This document shows positions 34,253 to 45,509 of a stretch of DNA of 64,000 nt, in pieces. A program made the translations under genes and the position numbers. The DNA comes from Antedon mediterranea (Eukaryota > Echinodermata > Crinoidea > Comatulida > Antedonidae), in contig NC_092671.1 of NCBI RefSeq assembly GCF_964355755.1, positions 20,798,001 to 20,862,000 of the forward strand, read 5' to 3'. The first letter of the stretch is position 1; each line of letters starts with the position of its first letter. The notes under the pieces are model-generated. The model had not been told where the DNA came from, did not search any database, and saw nothing but the letters and a program-made list of their open reading frames with translations.

Positions 34253-36084
34253 CAGTGTTCTCCCCAGGCCTTTGAAGCGTCACGGTACCGTGACGCTTGG
34301 GTTCTCTACTGTGACGCTTTACGGTCGGCCGTGACGCTTAAAAATATCAACCACAACAATCTAAAAATAGATTAACAGGCAGGTACGGTACTTTCTCTAG
34401 AGCTGAGGCGCGGCATGCATAAAGAGCCTAATGCATACGAGACACGTGACATGACCACTAGACGAAAAACAAAAGACTGCGTAACAAAGTGTTAAACAAC
34501 TGAGACTCGCTTTCACCGGCCGCCGCCAAGAGATGTAAACATGTGTTTTGTTACTGCCATGTCTCTCTTTCGATCTCTAGTATTTGGCTGTTGTCTAAAA
34601 TGTAGTAACTTGTATATTGTAAATAAAGTAAATGATTGATTGTATTGTTTTTCTTGTAAAAATGTTATGTGTATTAAAAATAAATATCGATGATATTATT
34701 ATTTTCAATATCACACTGAATTAATCGACTCTATCGGTGGGATTTACTCTTTCGTCGGTAACATACACACGTCATCAAATGATTTCTAGGCGCAATTCAA
34801 TGCTAGCTGCTTTGATCGTATAATACATTCAAGAAGGCTACGATCGTTTTCCTATTTGCTAGTGCGCTAAAGTCTTATTTCACTTAACTTAAGTGTATTT
34901 GTACATCGGTGGTAGAATGTTTTAGGCCCTACTTCGTGAGAAAGTTGAGTGACAAGGGATGTCACATGGTATTGTGATATCAGTACTGCGATACTGTATG
35001 TCACATGGTGCTTTCACCGGCCGCCGCCGAGAGATGTAAGCACGTGTTTTGTTACTGCCATGTCTCTCTTTCGAATCGTTTTCCTATTTCCTAGTGCGCT
35101 ATGAAGTCTTATTTCCGGGCAACTAGAGGTGTCTTACTAATGAGTAGGCCTAGTTTTATTTTATCGGGACTTGCCCCCGATGTTTGTATTTGAACGCAAA
35201 AAAATGTTTTTTTATCGGATAAGTTTACCCGCCGGCGAAAAAAAAAAGTAGGCTACGATCGTTTTAATGTTTGCTAACGCGCTATGAGGTGTCGTTTCGG
35301 GCTAACTACAGTTGACTACTGATGAGTAGGCATATTTTTTTTTTCATATATCGCGTACAGTACCTGCGGAAAAGTAGGCTCAATCGGGCTGTTTGCTAGC
35401 GCGCTATGAAGTGTCCTTTCCGGCCAACTACAGAGTTGTCCTACTGATGAGTAGCATTTTTTTATTTCATCGGGGAATTCCCCTTGACGTTCGTAATGAA
35501 CGCAAAAAATGTTTCTTATCACGTATGTTTACCGGCGGAAAAAGCAGGCTACGATCGTGGGGTTTGCTAGCGCGCTATGAAGTGTCTTTCCGGCCAACTA
35601 CAGAGTTGTCCTACTCCTGAGTAGGCCTAGTTTTATTTCATCGGGGAATTCCCCTTGACGTTCGTATTGAACGCAAAAACATGTTTTTATCGCGTATGTT
35701 TACTGGCGGAAAAAGTATGCTACGATGGTTTTACTGTTTGCTAGTGCGCTATAAAGTTTCGTTTCCGGCCAACTAGAGTTGTCCTACTGATGAGTAGGCT
35801 AATAGATTAGGCCTATTTTTTTCATTGGGGCTTCCCCCTGACGTTCGTAATGAACGCAAAAAATGTTTCTTCGCGTATGTTTACCGGCGGAAAAAAGTTG
35901 GGTACGATCGTTTTGTTGTAAGTGTTAATTCCGGCCAAACCAGAGGCGTCATTCAACATAAATGTTATGTGCGAGAGTACCATTTCCGGCCATCTAGGGT
36001 GTAAATTACCAAAAATCGCTTCGTGACTCAAGTACTTAGTGTCGGAATGCGTGACGCTTGATGTGAATCCTGGGGAGCACACTG
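34253..36084. mobile_element. 1.83-kb hAT-like non-autonomous element
   Basis: Ends CAGTGTTCTCCCCAGG and (reverse complement) CAGTGTGCTCCCCAGG. A perfect direct repeat GTGACAC abuts both ends (34246-34252, 36085-36091), near the 8 bp usual for hAT. Subterminal GTGACGCTT repeats occur at both ends, as expected of transposase-binding sites. The centre holds a minisatellite. No transposase frame is seen. Confidence 0.85.
35060..35940. repeat. ~175-bp minisatellite inside the hAT-like element
   Basis: Five units share 'GCTA(A/G)CGCGCTATGA', 'TTCCGGCCAACTA', 'CTACTGATGAGTAGG' and 'AACGCAAAAAATG'. The GCGCTAT motif lies near 35096, 35279, 35400, 35572 and 35746. One unit is about 50 bp shorter. 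Confidence 0.75.
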
Positions 36085-36091
36085 GTGACAC

Positions 36092-36582
36092 CTAAGTTTA
36101 TAGATATGTTTGTTCCAAGGAAGGTTTAATCCATGTGAGCACAGAAAGAACACGGTAGTAAATAACTGTACTGTAAAATAATAAATTTCATCAAACTTGC
36201 AATTCATTAATGGGCACTGTTATTTTTTGCTGTAGCCTTGAACCCAAGGAAGAAAGAAGTGCAATTTAAACATTAAGTACGAGGCAATCGCTACAATTTA
36301 TAGTAAAGATTTACAGAAGAGTACTTGACTGCAATAGTGATATTATGTTTCTGTCTTCACAAGATTCAATAGATGTTGACCTCTGTAACCCTTTAAGTTA
36401 AATTAAAGTGCTTAACATTTCAATTTTAATGAAGATTAAAAAAAAAAAAAAACATTAGAGCAATTTTTAATTTGAGAAAAAATATCCCCATATTCCAAAA
36501 TAATGAGAAAAAGGTGTTTCTCGACTGATTTGTGTCATAATATATCCTACATAACATATCTAATTTACTTCATATAAACCTT
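36092..36582. other. Unassigned DNA
   Basis: No gene or element recognised; contains an A-run near 36430. Confidence 0.4.
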
Positions 36583-36801
36583 TTCACGATCTCCGATTTG
36601 CAAACAAATGTCTATTTATTCACCATACCACAAACTTCAAATTCATGTGGTAATCGATCATTTATTTTTGCAGCTCCATCTCTTTGGAACCAACTTCCCG
36701 AACATGTTAAATCTTCAAATTCATTCATTCAATATAAGATTTCCTTGTTTTTGTTTTTATTAGATAGGTACAACTTAGATTGGAAACAAAAGGCACAATA
36801 A
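36583..36801 (+). pseudogene. C-terminal fragment of a CR1/L2-type LINE
   Basis: Reads 'TSNSCGNRSFIFAAPSLWNQ' and 'LPEHVKSSNS' ahead of a TAA stop, the typical GxRSF..AAPxLWNxLP C-terminus of CR1/L2 LINEs. Everything upstream, including the RT, is missing. The 3' tail is not recognisable. Confidence 0.75.
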
Positions 36802-37500
36802 TCTATTTCCCAATTTATTGAAATGGAATAGTTTGAAACTCAAGCTTACCATCGGGACTTTGCGTTGACTACAAAAAGGGGGTTTCTATTGATCACTATG
36901 GCGATGCGCGTAGTCTACTAGAATTAGGGTTGTTTTGTTATGGAGGGCTCCCTAACTGCACCAATTGTTTTTAGAGAGAAAAAAACATGTATTTACTTAC
37001 TTTTTATAGGTTTCAAAGTTCAATTGGTAAATTGTGGTTTTCAGTTGAGAAGGTGGTGTTAGATATTCTTTTCTTCTGTTTCTCAATGTGTCCCCGAAGT
37101 CCAAAAAAGATGTTCATCACTACAACACTGAGGGCAGTATCTAGAACCGTTTGAGGTGTCCAAACCTATGAAGTATAATAATAAAAACATCCAATTTTAG
37201 CCACAAATAACTGTAACACTTGGAATAACATATAACATATAAGAGTGGGTGTTAAATCATCTCTAAGTATATCGAGTATTATTGCTAATGAATTCCACCA
37301 CATTTGTATGAACTGAGTAATTGGGTAATTGGATAAGGGGTTGTGCAGTCCATCCATGTTTCAGTTACAGAGATAATGTCAACATTAAAATCAAGTGATT
37401 TAATACAGTTAGAAATGGATTCAAAGTTTTTGTAGGCTTACTACCATTGAAATGTATACATTAATCATTAATAAAAATTATTAGTAAATTCATTTTGAAA
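36802..37500. other. Unassigned DNA
   Basis: About 0.7 kb without a supported feature. Confidence 0.4.
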
Positions 37501-37505
37501 ATAAT

Positions 37506-37682
37506 AATTGGTTATCCGCACTTGGCGGATAACCCCTTGTTATTGTCGGGATCTCTATTTATTTTTTCTATCTTATTAGTTATTCCTTGTAATCGTCCTG
37601 TTACATTTTTTTTGGTTATCCGCACTTGGCGGATAACCCCTTGTTATTGTCAGGATCTTTTTTTTTTATTTTTCTCTTTTTT
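37506..37682 (+). repeat. Two family 1 5' hairpin units
   Basis: TTATCCGC-ACTTG-GCGGATAA followed by CCCCTTGTTATTGTC occurs twice (37510 and 37616) with a degenerate unit between. They lie directly 5' of the next family 1 body. Confidence 0.8.
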
Positions 37683-38680
37683 TTTCTATTTTCTTCTTTC
37701 TTTCCACGAATTTTGTTGCGCGTGTACCTCTAAATCTTCTCAACATAACATTGTATAACTTTATCAAAAGATTGACCTCTATCTGAAGATGTCGTAATAA
37801 GGTTTTCGGTCGCGTCCGAGTTGCACAGCGTAAGTTACGCGCAATTTTATGAATTTTAATGATTGATCATAGATGAAAAACCAAAAGTCATTTTGTATTG
37901 AAACTTGGTGAAAATTTAAGTCATACCATGCGCAAACTTTCTATGGATTAAAAATGGCATGTTTCACAGAAAGTTTAAAATTTTAAAATGCGAAAAATCA
38001 ACTTCTAATCAACTTTCTACGCGTTTCATGTCATTTTGAGCATTTAAAAAATTCCCACGCGTGCGCAATTTTTTTACACGCGCGTGTGCACGTGGCGCAA
38101 AAACATCTTTTTTTTTGCTTGATTTTTTTTTTCCAGCATTTTATAGTAAATTTACCAATTTTCAATCAATTTCGACTTAAAATCACGTCAGACGAGCATG
38201 TAGAATTGAACAATTTACGCGCGTTTTTGATGAAAAAGTTAAAAAATTCGTGAAAATTATGCCTTTTTTAAAAAAGTCATAGATTCTAAACTACGTGGTG
38301 AACTTTTTTAAAATTACAGATTCTGGAAGTAGATGAGTTGTAGATATCGAATCATGCATGGATATGGCTAACCGGACATTGTGACATCATCGTATGGCCA
38401 CTCGAATATAAAATATAGGATTTTTGTCTCTTTCGTCATAGCGCATCACATTTAGTAGAGCGCATCTCTACTTATCCGTATTCCATTTCCCTCCATTTTT
38501 ATATATTGTCTAGGTCAATTAATTATCTTTCGCATGATTCACCATTTTTAAAATTGTTATGACGTCATCATGTGCAAAAGCGTCAATAACTTTGGTCACT
38601 TATTTGCACCTATTCTGCACTGTATGTAGTACGTATATAGTATATAGTGTATGCTGTATATACTTGGACGTCACGACAAA
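37683..38680 (+). mobile_element. Helitron-like family 1 unit 4, 3'-truncated
   Basis: Starts 'TTCTTCTTTCTTTCCACGAA' and carries the usual modules. It stops near a TATA-rich 'GTATATAGTATATAGTG' segment without its terminal hairpin, joining a copy in the opposite orientation. Confidence 0.7.
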
Positions 38681-38689
38681 CGCCACAAG

Positions 38690-39855
38690 CACGTCATACG
38701 TTGGAATATTGCACACAGAAAAAGATTATGGCATTTTGACCTGAACTGAAGAATATCATATCTTGTTAGTGCTGAATTCTGTCTATTCACCTTCACAACA
38801 TCCGATTGACAAAATGTTCACATTAATTCGTATCTACAGTCCAATAGCTTCCAGAAAACGTTTTAATCATAATTATCACTTTTTATTCTTACGAGCTATA
38901 ACACATTAAAATTTACTGTAAAGATGAAATTAATGACCCTGTTAATTATAATTTTTAGGCATGATGACGTCATAAAAATTAAAATATTTCTAACTCATGC
39001 GTAAGATAGTTGATTGACCTAGACAACATTAAAATCTCGGAGAAAAAGGAATACAGATAGGCGTGATGCGCTCCATTGAATATGATGAGCAATAACGAAA
39101 TAGACAAAAATCCTATATTTTACATTCGTGTGGCCATACGATGACGTCACAATGTCCGGTTAGCCACATTGATTCATGATCCGATATCTACAACTCATCA
39201 ACTTCCAGAATATGTAATTAAAAAAAGTTCACCTCGTTGTTTAGAATCTATGACTGTTTAAAAAAAGGAATAATTTTGACGAATTTTTTTACTTTTTCAT
39301 CAAAAATGCACGTAAATTATCCAATTCAACATGCCCGTATGACGTAATTTTAAGTCGAAATTGTTTAAAAGTTGGTAAAATTACTAGAAAAGGCTGAGAA
39401 AACATAAATAACGCAAACAAATTGTTGTCAACACTACGTTCGCACCATGCGCGTAAAAAAATGCGCACGCGTGGGAATTTTTTACATGCTCAAAATGACA
39501 TGAAACGCGTAGAAAGTTGATTTTTCGCATTTTAAAATTTGAAACGCGCATGCGCGCGTAACTTTGTTTGAAACATGCCATTTTTTTATCACAGTCAGCT
39601 AGCGCAAGATATAAATTAAACTTTTGTTAAGTTTCAATTTTACGTTGTTATATGGTTTTCGATATATGTAAAAAACGCGAAATTCATAAAAACACGCGTA
39701 AGTTACGTTGCGCATTTCTGACGTCATTCACAATAGCAGGTGCACAACTTCATGTGAATGCCCACATGTTGACAAAGTTATAAAATGTTATGTTTACACG
39801 TTTTTGAGATACGCGTGACACAAAAATGACAGAAAGAAAGAAGAATACAGAAAAA
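38690..39855 (-). mobile_element. Helitron-like family 1 unit 5 (minus)
   Basis: Minus-strand copy: its 5' side ('TTCTTCTTTCTTTC') lies at about 39835-39850. Its 3' side near 38690 retains 'GGCGTTTGTCGTG' but not the hairpin. It contains an 'ACGCGC' module and TGACGTCA sites at about 38966, 39139 and 39719. Confidence 0.7.
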
Positions 39856-40990
39856 CTAGATTTGAACTCGTCACTTTGACGAGTTCAGGTTATCCGCGCA
39901 TACGCAACATGCACATACTTTAAACTATATGAACCTCGACAATTATTATGCCATCCTTTGACATGAAATAAATATGTTTACAGTGCTGAATTGTACCGAT
40001 TTTGTAGCATACATCATATTACAGTATTTACAGAATACACTGTATATGTTATATACAGTGTAGCATAGACGGAATTACGAGACCCATCTTTTAAATCCAA
40101 TTATTAACACGATGACATAATCAAATTGACATACAAAAATAACACTTTTAGAAGATAATTATCTAATTAATTACATTAATACAAATTTGAAGAATTTTGG
40201 GCACGTAAACGTGAGATGCGCTCTCGTTTAAACGCAATGAACTTTTACGCAAGAGGTGAAAATACGACTTTTTTTATTCAATTTGCCATTTGATGATGTC
40301 ACAACATCTGATTGGCAACATTTTCACATGATTTCGTATCTACAATCCAATAGCTTCCAGAAAACGTTTTAATCATGATTATCACTTTTTATTCAGACGA
40401 GCTATAACCGATTAAAATTTACTGTAAAGATGAAAATAAGTGACCCACGTGATGACGTCATAACAATTAAAATAGTTTTAACTCATGCGAATGATAGTTG
40501 ATTGACGTAGACAATAATAAAATCTCGGGGGAAATGGAATTCGTAAAGCGAGATGTGCTTTGTTGAATGTGATGAGCAATAACGAAATAGACAAAAATCC
40601 TATTTTTTACATTCGTGTGGCCAAACGATGACGTCATAACATCCTAGAGGTAAAAATTCTGCATAAATTCATATCTACAATTTATCTTCTTGCATAATAA
40701 GTTAAAAAAATTGGGGGTCACCTTCGATCATGAAGAGCTATAATAGATTCAAAATAGGCATTATGTTGACAATATTTTTTCAACAGAAACGCGTGCAAAT
40801 GGTCTAAATCAACGTGCTCGTATGACGTAATTTTAAGTAAAAATTTGTACGTCAAATGTGTACATGAATTCATATCTACAACTCAATGGCTTCCAGAATA
40901 AGTTAAAAAAATTGGGGGTCATCGTGCATTCTGAAGAAATATTTTTATTTTAAAAATGCCTTATTTTTCACCCTTTTCAGCACTTTGATG
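39856..40990 (-). mobile_element. Helitron-like family 1 unit 6 (minus)
   Basis: The 3' end is complete: CTAG (39856-39859), hairpin (39865-39885) and GGTTATCCGCG on the plus strand. The 5' end is lost near 40990, where orientation flips again. It includes a segment (about 40850-40950) that reads through the sequence flanking the LTR retrotransposon. Confidence 0.7.
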
Positions 40991-40999
40991 CAATTAATT

Positions 41000-41603
41000 T
41001 GCGAGCACGTCAAATTGTACAATTTGCGCAAATTTTTAATGAAAAATTTCAAAAATTCGTCAAAATTATGCCCTTTTTTAAACAATCATAGATTACTACG
41101 AGGTAAACTTTTTTTTACTTACATATTCGGGAAGGTGATGAGTTGTAGATATCGGATCATTAATCAATATTGTTAACCGGACATTGTGACGTCATCGTAT
41201 GGCCACACGAATGTAAAATATATAATTTTTGTCTCTTTCATTTATTGCTCATCACATTAAATGGAGCGCATTATGCTTATCTGTATTCTTTTTTCTCTGA
41301 GATTTTGATCTGGTCTATGTCAATCAACTATCTTATGCATGAGTAAAAAATATTTTAATTTTTATGACGTCATCATGCCTAAAAATTTAAATTACGTGTA
41401 TACAGATTATACTGTGTACTGTTAAATGTATATACTATATGACACAAAATAGACAGAAGTTAGCACTAACAACATATCATATTCTTCAGTTCAGGTCATA
41501 ATGCCATAATCTTTTTCTGTGTGCAACATTCCGACGTATGATGTGCATGTGGCGTTTGTAGAGCGGATAACTAACTCGTCAAAGTGACAAGTTTCATGTC
41601 TAG
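41000..41603 (+). mobile_element. Helitron-like family 1 unit 7, 5'-truncated
   Basis: Plus-strand copy ending GCGGATAAC, hairpin from 41573 (AACTCGTCA against TGACAAGTT, one mismatch) and CTAG (41600-41603). It is directly followed by the start of another unit. Confidence 0.7.
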
Positions 41604-42961
41604 TTCTTCTTTCTTTCCACGAATTTTGTCCGCAGCGTTTCTCTATTTTCTGGCCAACATAAGATTGTATAACTTTGTCAAAAGATTGACCTTTATATAT
41701 GTATATGTGCAGCCAAGCTTTTCGACGACGGTTTTATGAATTTCAATGATTGATCATAGATTAAAAACCAAAAGTCATTTTGTATTGAAACTTGGTGAAA
41801 ATTTAAGTCATATCATGCGCAAACTTTCTATGGATTAAAAATGGCATGTTTCACGGAAAGTTACGCGCGCATGCGCATTTAAAATTTCACGATGCGAAAA
41901 ATCAATTTCTAATCAACTTTCTATGCATGCAAAATGTATTGTAAACCAAATCAAGGTATGAGAGTTGATAAAGCAAAACTTGGTAATCATTATTGAAAAG
42001 ATGTTATTATAGCCTGGTTTAAACTAAGAAATGATTATAATGAGGTATTGTGGTATAATCAAACATTGAAATAGATAAGAAAGGAGGAATGATGATTGAG
42101 ATGATGTGACGTCCTCAAACGTCTTTGGGTTTTCCTTTTGTTTTGTTCTGTAAAGTGTAATGTTTTTGACAAAATGAAAAAAAAAATAAAAGTTTTTGCT
42201 AAAAAAAAAAAGAAGAAACTTAATCTATGCGTTTCATGTCATTTTGAGCATTTCAAAAATTCCCAAACGAAGCGCAAAAACATCTTTTTTTTTGCTTGAT
42301 TTTTGTTTTTCGAGCCTTTTCTAGTAATTTTACCAACTTTTAAACAATTTCGACTTAAAATCACGTCATACGAGCACGTAAAATTGAACAATTTGCTTGC
42401 GTTTTTGATGAAAAAGTTCAAAAATTTGTGAAAATTATGCATTTTTAAAAAAAGTCATAGATTCTAAACTACGTGGTGAAATTTTTTTAAATTACAGATT
42501 CTGGAAGTTGATGAATTGTAGATATCAAATCATGAATCAATATGGCTAACCGGACATTGTGACGTCATCGTATGGCCACCCGAATATAAAATATAGGATT
42601 TTTGTATTTTTCGTCATAGCTTATCACATTTAATAGAGCGCATCTCCACTTATCTGTATTCCATTTTCCTCTATTTTTTATATTGTCTAGGTCAATCAAT
42701 TACCTTTCGCATAATTCATCATGTTCAAAAGCGTCAATAACTTTGGTCACTTATTTTCACCTATTCTGCACTGTATGTAGTACTTATACAGAATATAGTG
42801 TATGCTGTATATACTTGGACGTCACGCAAAATAGAGAGCGCACTAACGTTTTTTCAATGGCATAATCGTTTGTCTGTGCGCAATATTGTAACGTATGACA
42901 TGCGCGTGGCTTTTGCGCTGCTGATAACCCAACTCGTCCGTAGTGACAAGTTCAAATCTAG
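41604..42961 (+). mobile_element. Helitron-like family 1 unit 8, with nested retroposon
   Basis: Starts 'TTCTTCTTTCTTTCCACGAA' and ends CTGATAACCC, a decayed hairpin and CTAG (42958-42961). A poly(A)-tailed retroposed segment interrupts it at about 41930-42226. Confidence 0.7.
41930..42226 (+). mobile_element. Poly(A)-tailed retroposed fragment
   Basis: Interrupts a phrase that is continuous in other units ('AATCAACTTTCTATGCG'). It ends in an A-rich tail ('AATGAAAAAAAAAATAAAAG', then A11) and repeats 'AACTT...CTATGC' at both sides as an imperfect target duplication of about 12-15 bp. Likely a LINE 3' fragment moved by an L1-like mechanism; the source is unknown. Confidence 0.6.
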
Positions 42962-43196
42962 TTAGAAATATTTTGGGTCGTAAAGAAATTTTTGTCCGGG
43001 TCTATATATTGTAAAATTTGCTATTAGAAAATGGATTGAATATTAAATTAGAAAATAGATCATTGACATTATGTGCTTCCATTGACAAAGACAAGGTTGC
43101 AAACAAGAAACAAAACACAAAAGAGTGCTAACATTACTTCACTATTGTTTATTGAAGAGGTCTACAGACTACTGTCTGAATAGAGTACTTCTCTTA

Positions 43197-44108
43197 GGCC
43201 CCGTTTCTGCTGCCAAAAATATACCGTATATATACGGTATATTTTATATACGGTATATTTTTTGGCAGCAGAAATGGGTCTCATAAAAAATATACCGTAT
43301 ATATTTGCGGTATATATACTGCATAAATATCCCCATCGTTTGTAGATATTATACGGTATATTCCAAAATATACCGTATATTTCGTTCCCCGTTTCTGCTG
43401 CACTCAAAATATACCGTAAATGTGACCCGACTCATGACACGACGTCAAAAACTAACAGAGCGCGACGCGTTTGTTTTGGTTTTTCTGCTGCACTGAAAGT
43501 TGAAACACACGTGTAAAAGCAAGCAACAGATCAAAATGTCACTGTGGACCGAACAAATCACTATTTTTGCAATTCAATTGTGGGGGGAAGCGAAAGTTGG
43601 GGGGAGACTGCATGGCAACAGAAGAGATACCGAGATTTTAATTACAATAAATCGAATGTTCTTACACAACAACGTGATGTAAAATCATGGTAAAATACTG
43701 TATAATAGAAAATGGAAATTAAAACGGCAATATAGGATAATATAGCATAATATAAACTCAATTTGAATAACAGAGTTGATTTATAGTGACATTTCTAGAT
43801 TGTGCTTGTATCGGTGTAAATTCGTTGCCACTTCTGCTCATTAGATTTAAAATAGAAAGCAATGCTACGACGTTTTGAGAAACCATCATTGTTTTGTTTT
43901 TGTCAGCATGTACTGGTAGGTAAAAACCTCACTACACGAGGTCAATCCATACTTCCGTCTCACGAAATGCATTTTGGGTAATGAAAGCCAACTTTTTTAC
44001 AACCCACCCACGAAGTATGTGCAGCGGAAACGGTGCACGAATTTCATATACGGTATATATACGGTATATTTATACGGTATATTTTGGGTTGGCAGCAGAA
44101 ACGGGCCC
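43197..44108. mobile_element. PIF/Harbinger-like element rich in ATACCGTAT palindromes
   Basis: Terminal inverted repeats GGCCCCGTTTCTGCTGCC (left) and GGGCCCGTTTCTGCTGCC (right, reversed) are flanked by TTA and ATA, close to the 3-bp TWA target of PIF/Harbinger. Subterminal DNA contains many ATATACCGTATA/TATACGGTATAT motifs on both sides, and the TIR motif recurs internally (43262-43280, 43388-43402). A short Myb/SANT-like frame lies inside. A second, damaged copy is at 55350-55503 plus 56537 onwards. Confidence 0.7.
43536..43682 (+). CDS. Myb/SANT-like mini-ORF of the Harbinger-like element
   Basis: A 48-residue frame beginning at ATG 43536. The pattern W4...I10 with 'LWGEAKVGGRLHGNRRDTEI' resembles the first part of the Myb/SANT-like domain found in the DNA-binding accessory protein of PIF/Harbinger transposons (W, then LW.E, then L.G..R). 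It stops early, so it is a remnant or a truncated protein. The family match is by eye and uncertain. Confidence 0.35.
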   Translation: MSLWTEQITIFAIQLWGEAKVGGRLHGNRRDTEILITINRMFLHNNVM

Positions 44109-44367
44109 ATAGACATGCTTTGGGGTTTGCGCATGGCCAGGTCAGACTTTACAAATTCCCATTCTTTCAGGTAAACTATTAAGCTTCCGTGTAATACTGT
44201 TTCATAATGCTTCCATCCTCTTAAATATAACTGCCTAAAGGTGCGGTGTGAAAAGAAGTATATTGAAATACAACATAAACATAAATACCCTCAACATGTA
44301 CAGTATTCCAGGATTATAATTTAAACTAAAACCTGTTGTGTACAGTAGTAACACTGTTGATAAGGAA

Positions 44368-44997
44368 GGGTGTGTAGAAATCGATGACCTCGAATTGGAC
44401 GACCCCAACGACCCCTATAGCAAAGCCTAGGCCTAAGTGTGGTATAACATCCCGAAGCCGAACATAGCCAAAGATCTATAAACCATACCTTATATAATAC
44501 TCGCAAGCAAGCAATTGATTGGAAAAATACAGAGAAATATTGCCATTTGATACTAAATGTGTCGACACAAACAAACGAACAGATATGGAACGCCATGAGT
44601 GCATCATTAAAACTGCATTCGACTCTATTACTTACATCTCGTCTTCTTATAACGAACACTATAGGCCTACCAAGCAGCGACGTGTTGCGAACATGTGCAT
44701 GGGGAGGGCCATAAGAAAGCTTTACATTTCACACATGCATTGTATACGGTCAAACCTTACCCGCCGCTGAAAAAGGGGCCGTTTTGACCTTGTTTACCAA
44801 CCATGTACAGTATATGGTATGGTTTAAAGATCTTTGGCTGTGTTCGGCTTCGGGATGTTATACCACACTTAGGCCTAGGCTAGGCTAATAGGGGTCGTCG
44901 GTTTCATGTTATGGGTTGTCCAATCTAGGTCATCCAATTCGAGGTCGCCCGGGTCGTTGGGGTCGTCCAATTCGAGGTCATCGCTTTCTACACACCC
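44368..44997. mobile_element. 630-bp long-TIR element with 10-bp target duplication (MULE-like)
   Basis: Inverted arms of about 120 bp or more start GGGTGTGTAGAAA(T/G)CGATG. They contain repeated 'TCGAATTGGACGACCCC' and a match between 44440-44490 and 44825-44870 ('CATCCCGAAGCCGAACA'). TGATAAGGAA is duplicated exactly outside both ends (44358-44367, 44998-45007). Long TIRs with 9-11-bp duplications suggest a Mutator-like element. No transposase; the internal frame at 44519-44770 is unrecognised. Confidence 0.8.
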
Positions 44998-45109
44998 TGA
45001 TAAGGAATGTAGGTCAGTGAATGTCCATTTCTTGAGGAAGAAACTCAATTTCTATAACATTTCAACACCTGTATGTTTTAACTATTGTATCACCTATACA
45101 CATGTATAT

Positions 45110-45435
45110 GGGTATGTTCAGACTTATGGCGTTATGTAAGCGGCGTATATATTTTTGTGTCTGAACTTGGCCACGGAGTTAGGGAGCTGTTGCGTCGTGC
45201 TGGTGGCGTTAATAACCCTAGAGAGGGTGGATTTAATAATGCTAATCCAGTGATGCATCAGTGATTTTAACTATAACCAATGAAAAGACACGACCACGGT
45301 TAGCATGCCAACAGCATACCTGTACAGCGAGATCAACTATCAGGTTTTCAATTTTAAAGAACAGTACAGTTTGCGTTCAGCGTTCATAAATTAAATACAT
45401 TACTCAGATAATTGTCCATGTACTAATTAGGTTAT
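45110..45435 (+). mobile_element. Truncated second copy of the GGGTATGTTCAGAC MITE
   Basis: Matches the left half of 7476-8094 ('GGGTATGTTCAGACT', 'GCTAATCCAGTGATGCATCA', 'CCAATGAAAAGACACGACCA'). The right half and right TIR are absent. Confidence 0.75.
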
Positions 45436-45439
45436 AATG

Positions 45440-45505
45440 CATTATTATTATTGGAGTGGAATTGTGGCTTGGTGGTTATGATGCTTGGCTCCAATAAAAA
45501 AAAAA
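45440..45505 (+). mobile_element. Short tRNA-like SINE fragment with A-run
   Basis: 'GTGGCTTGGTGGTTATGATG' resembles a tRNA A-box region. It is bracketed by ATTGGAG and CTCCAAT and followed by 14 A. Too short to assign. Confidence 0.3.
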
Positions 45506-45509
45506 AAAA

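Noticed and set aside
35316-36091. Open frames in the hAT-like element as genes
   Set aside because: They run through tandem minisatellite units and repeat themselves, as expected of non-coding repeats.
44519-44770. 83-codon frame as a MULE transposase
   Set aside because: Too short, no recognisable motif, and partly within an inverted arm.
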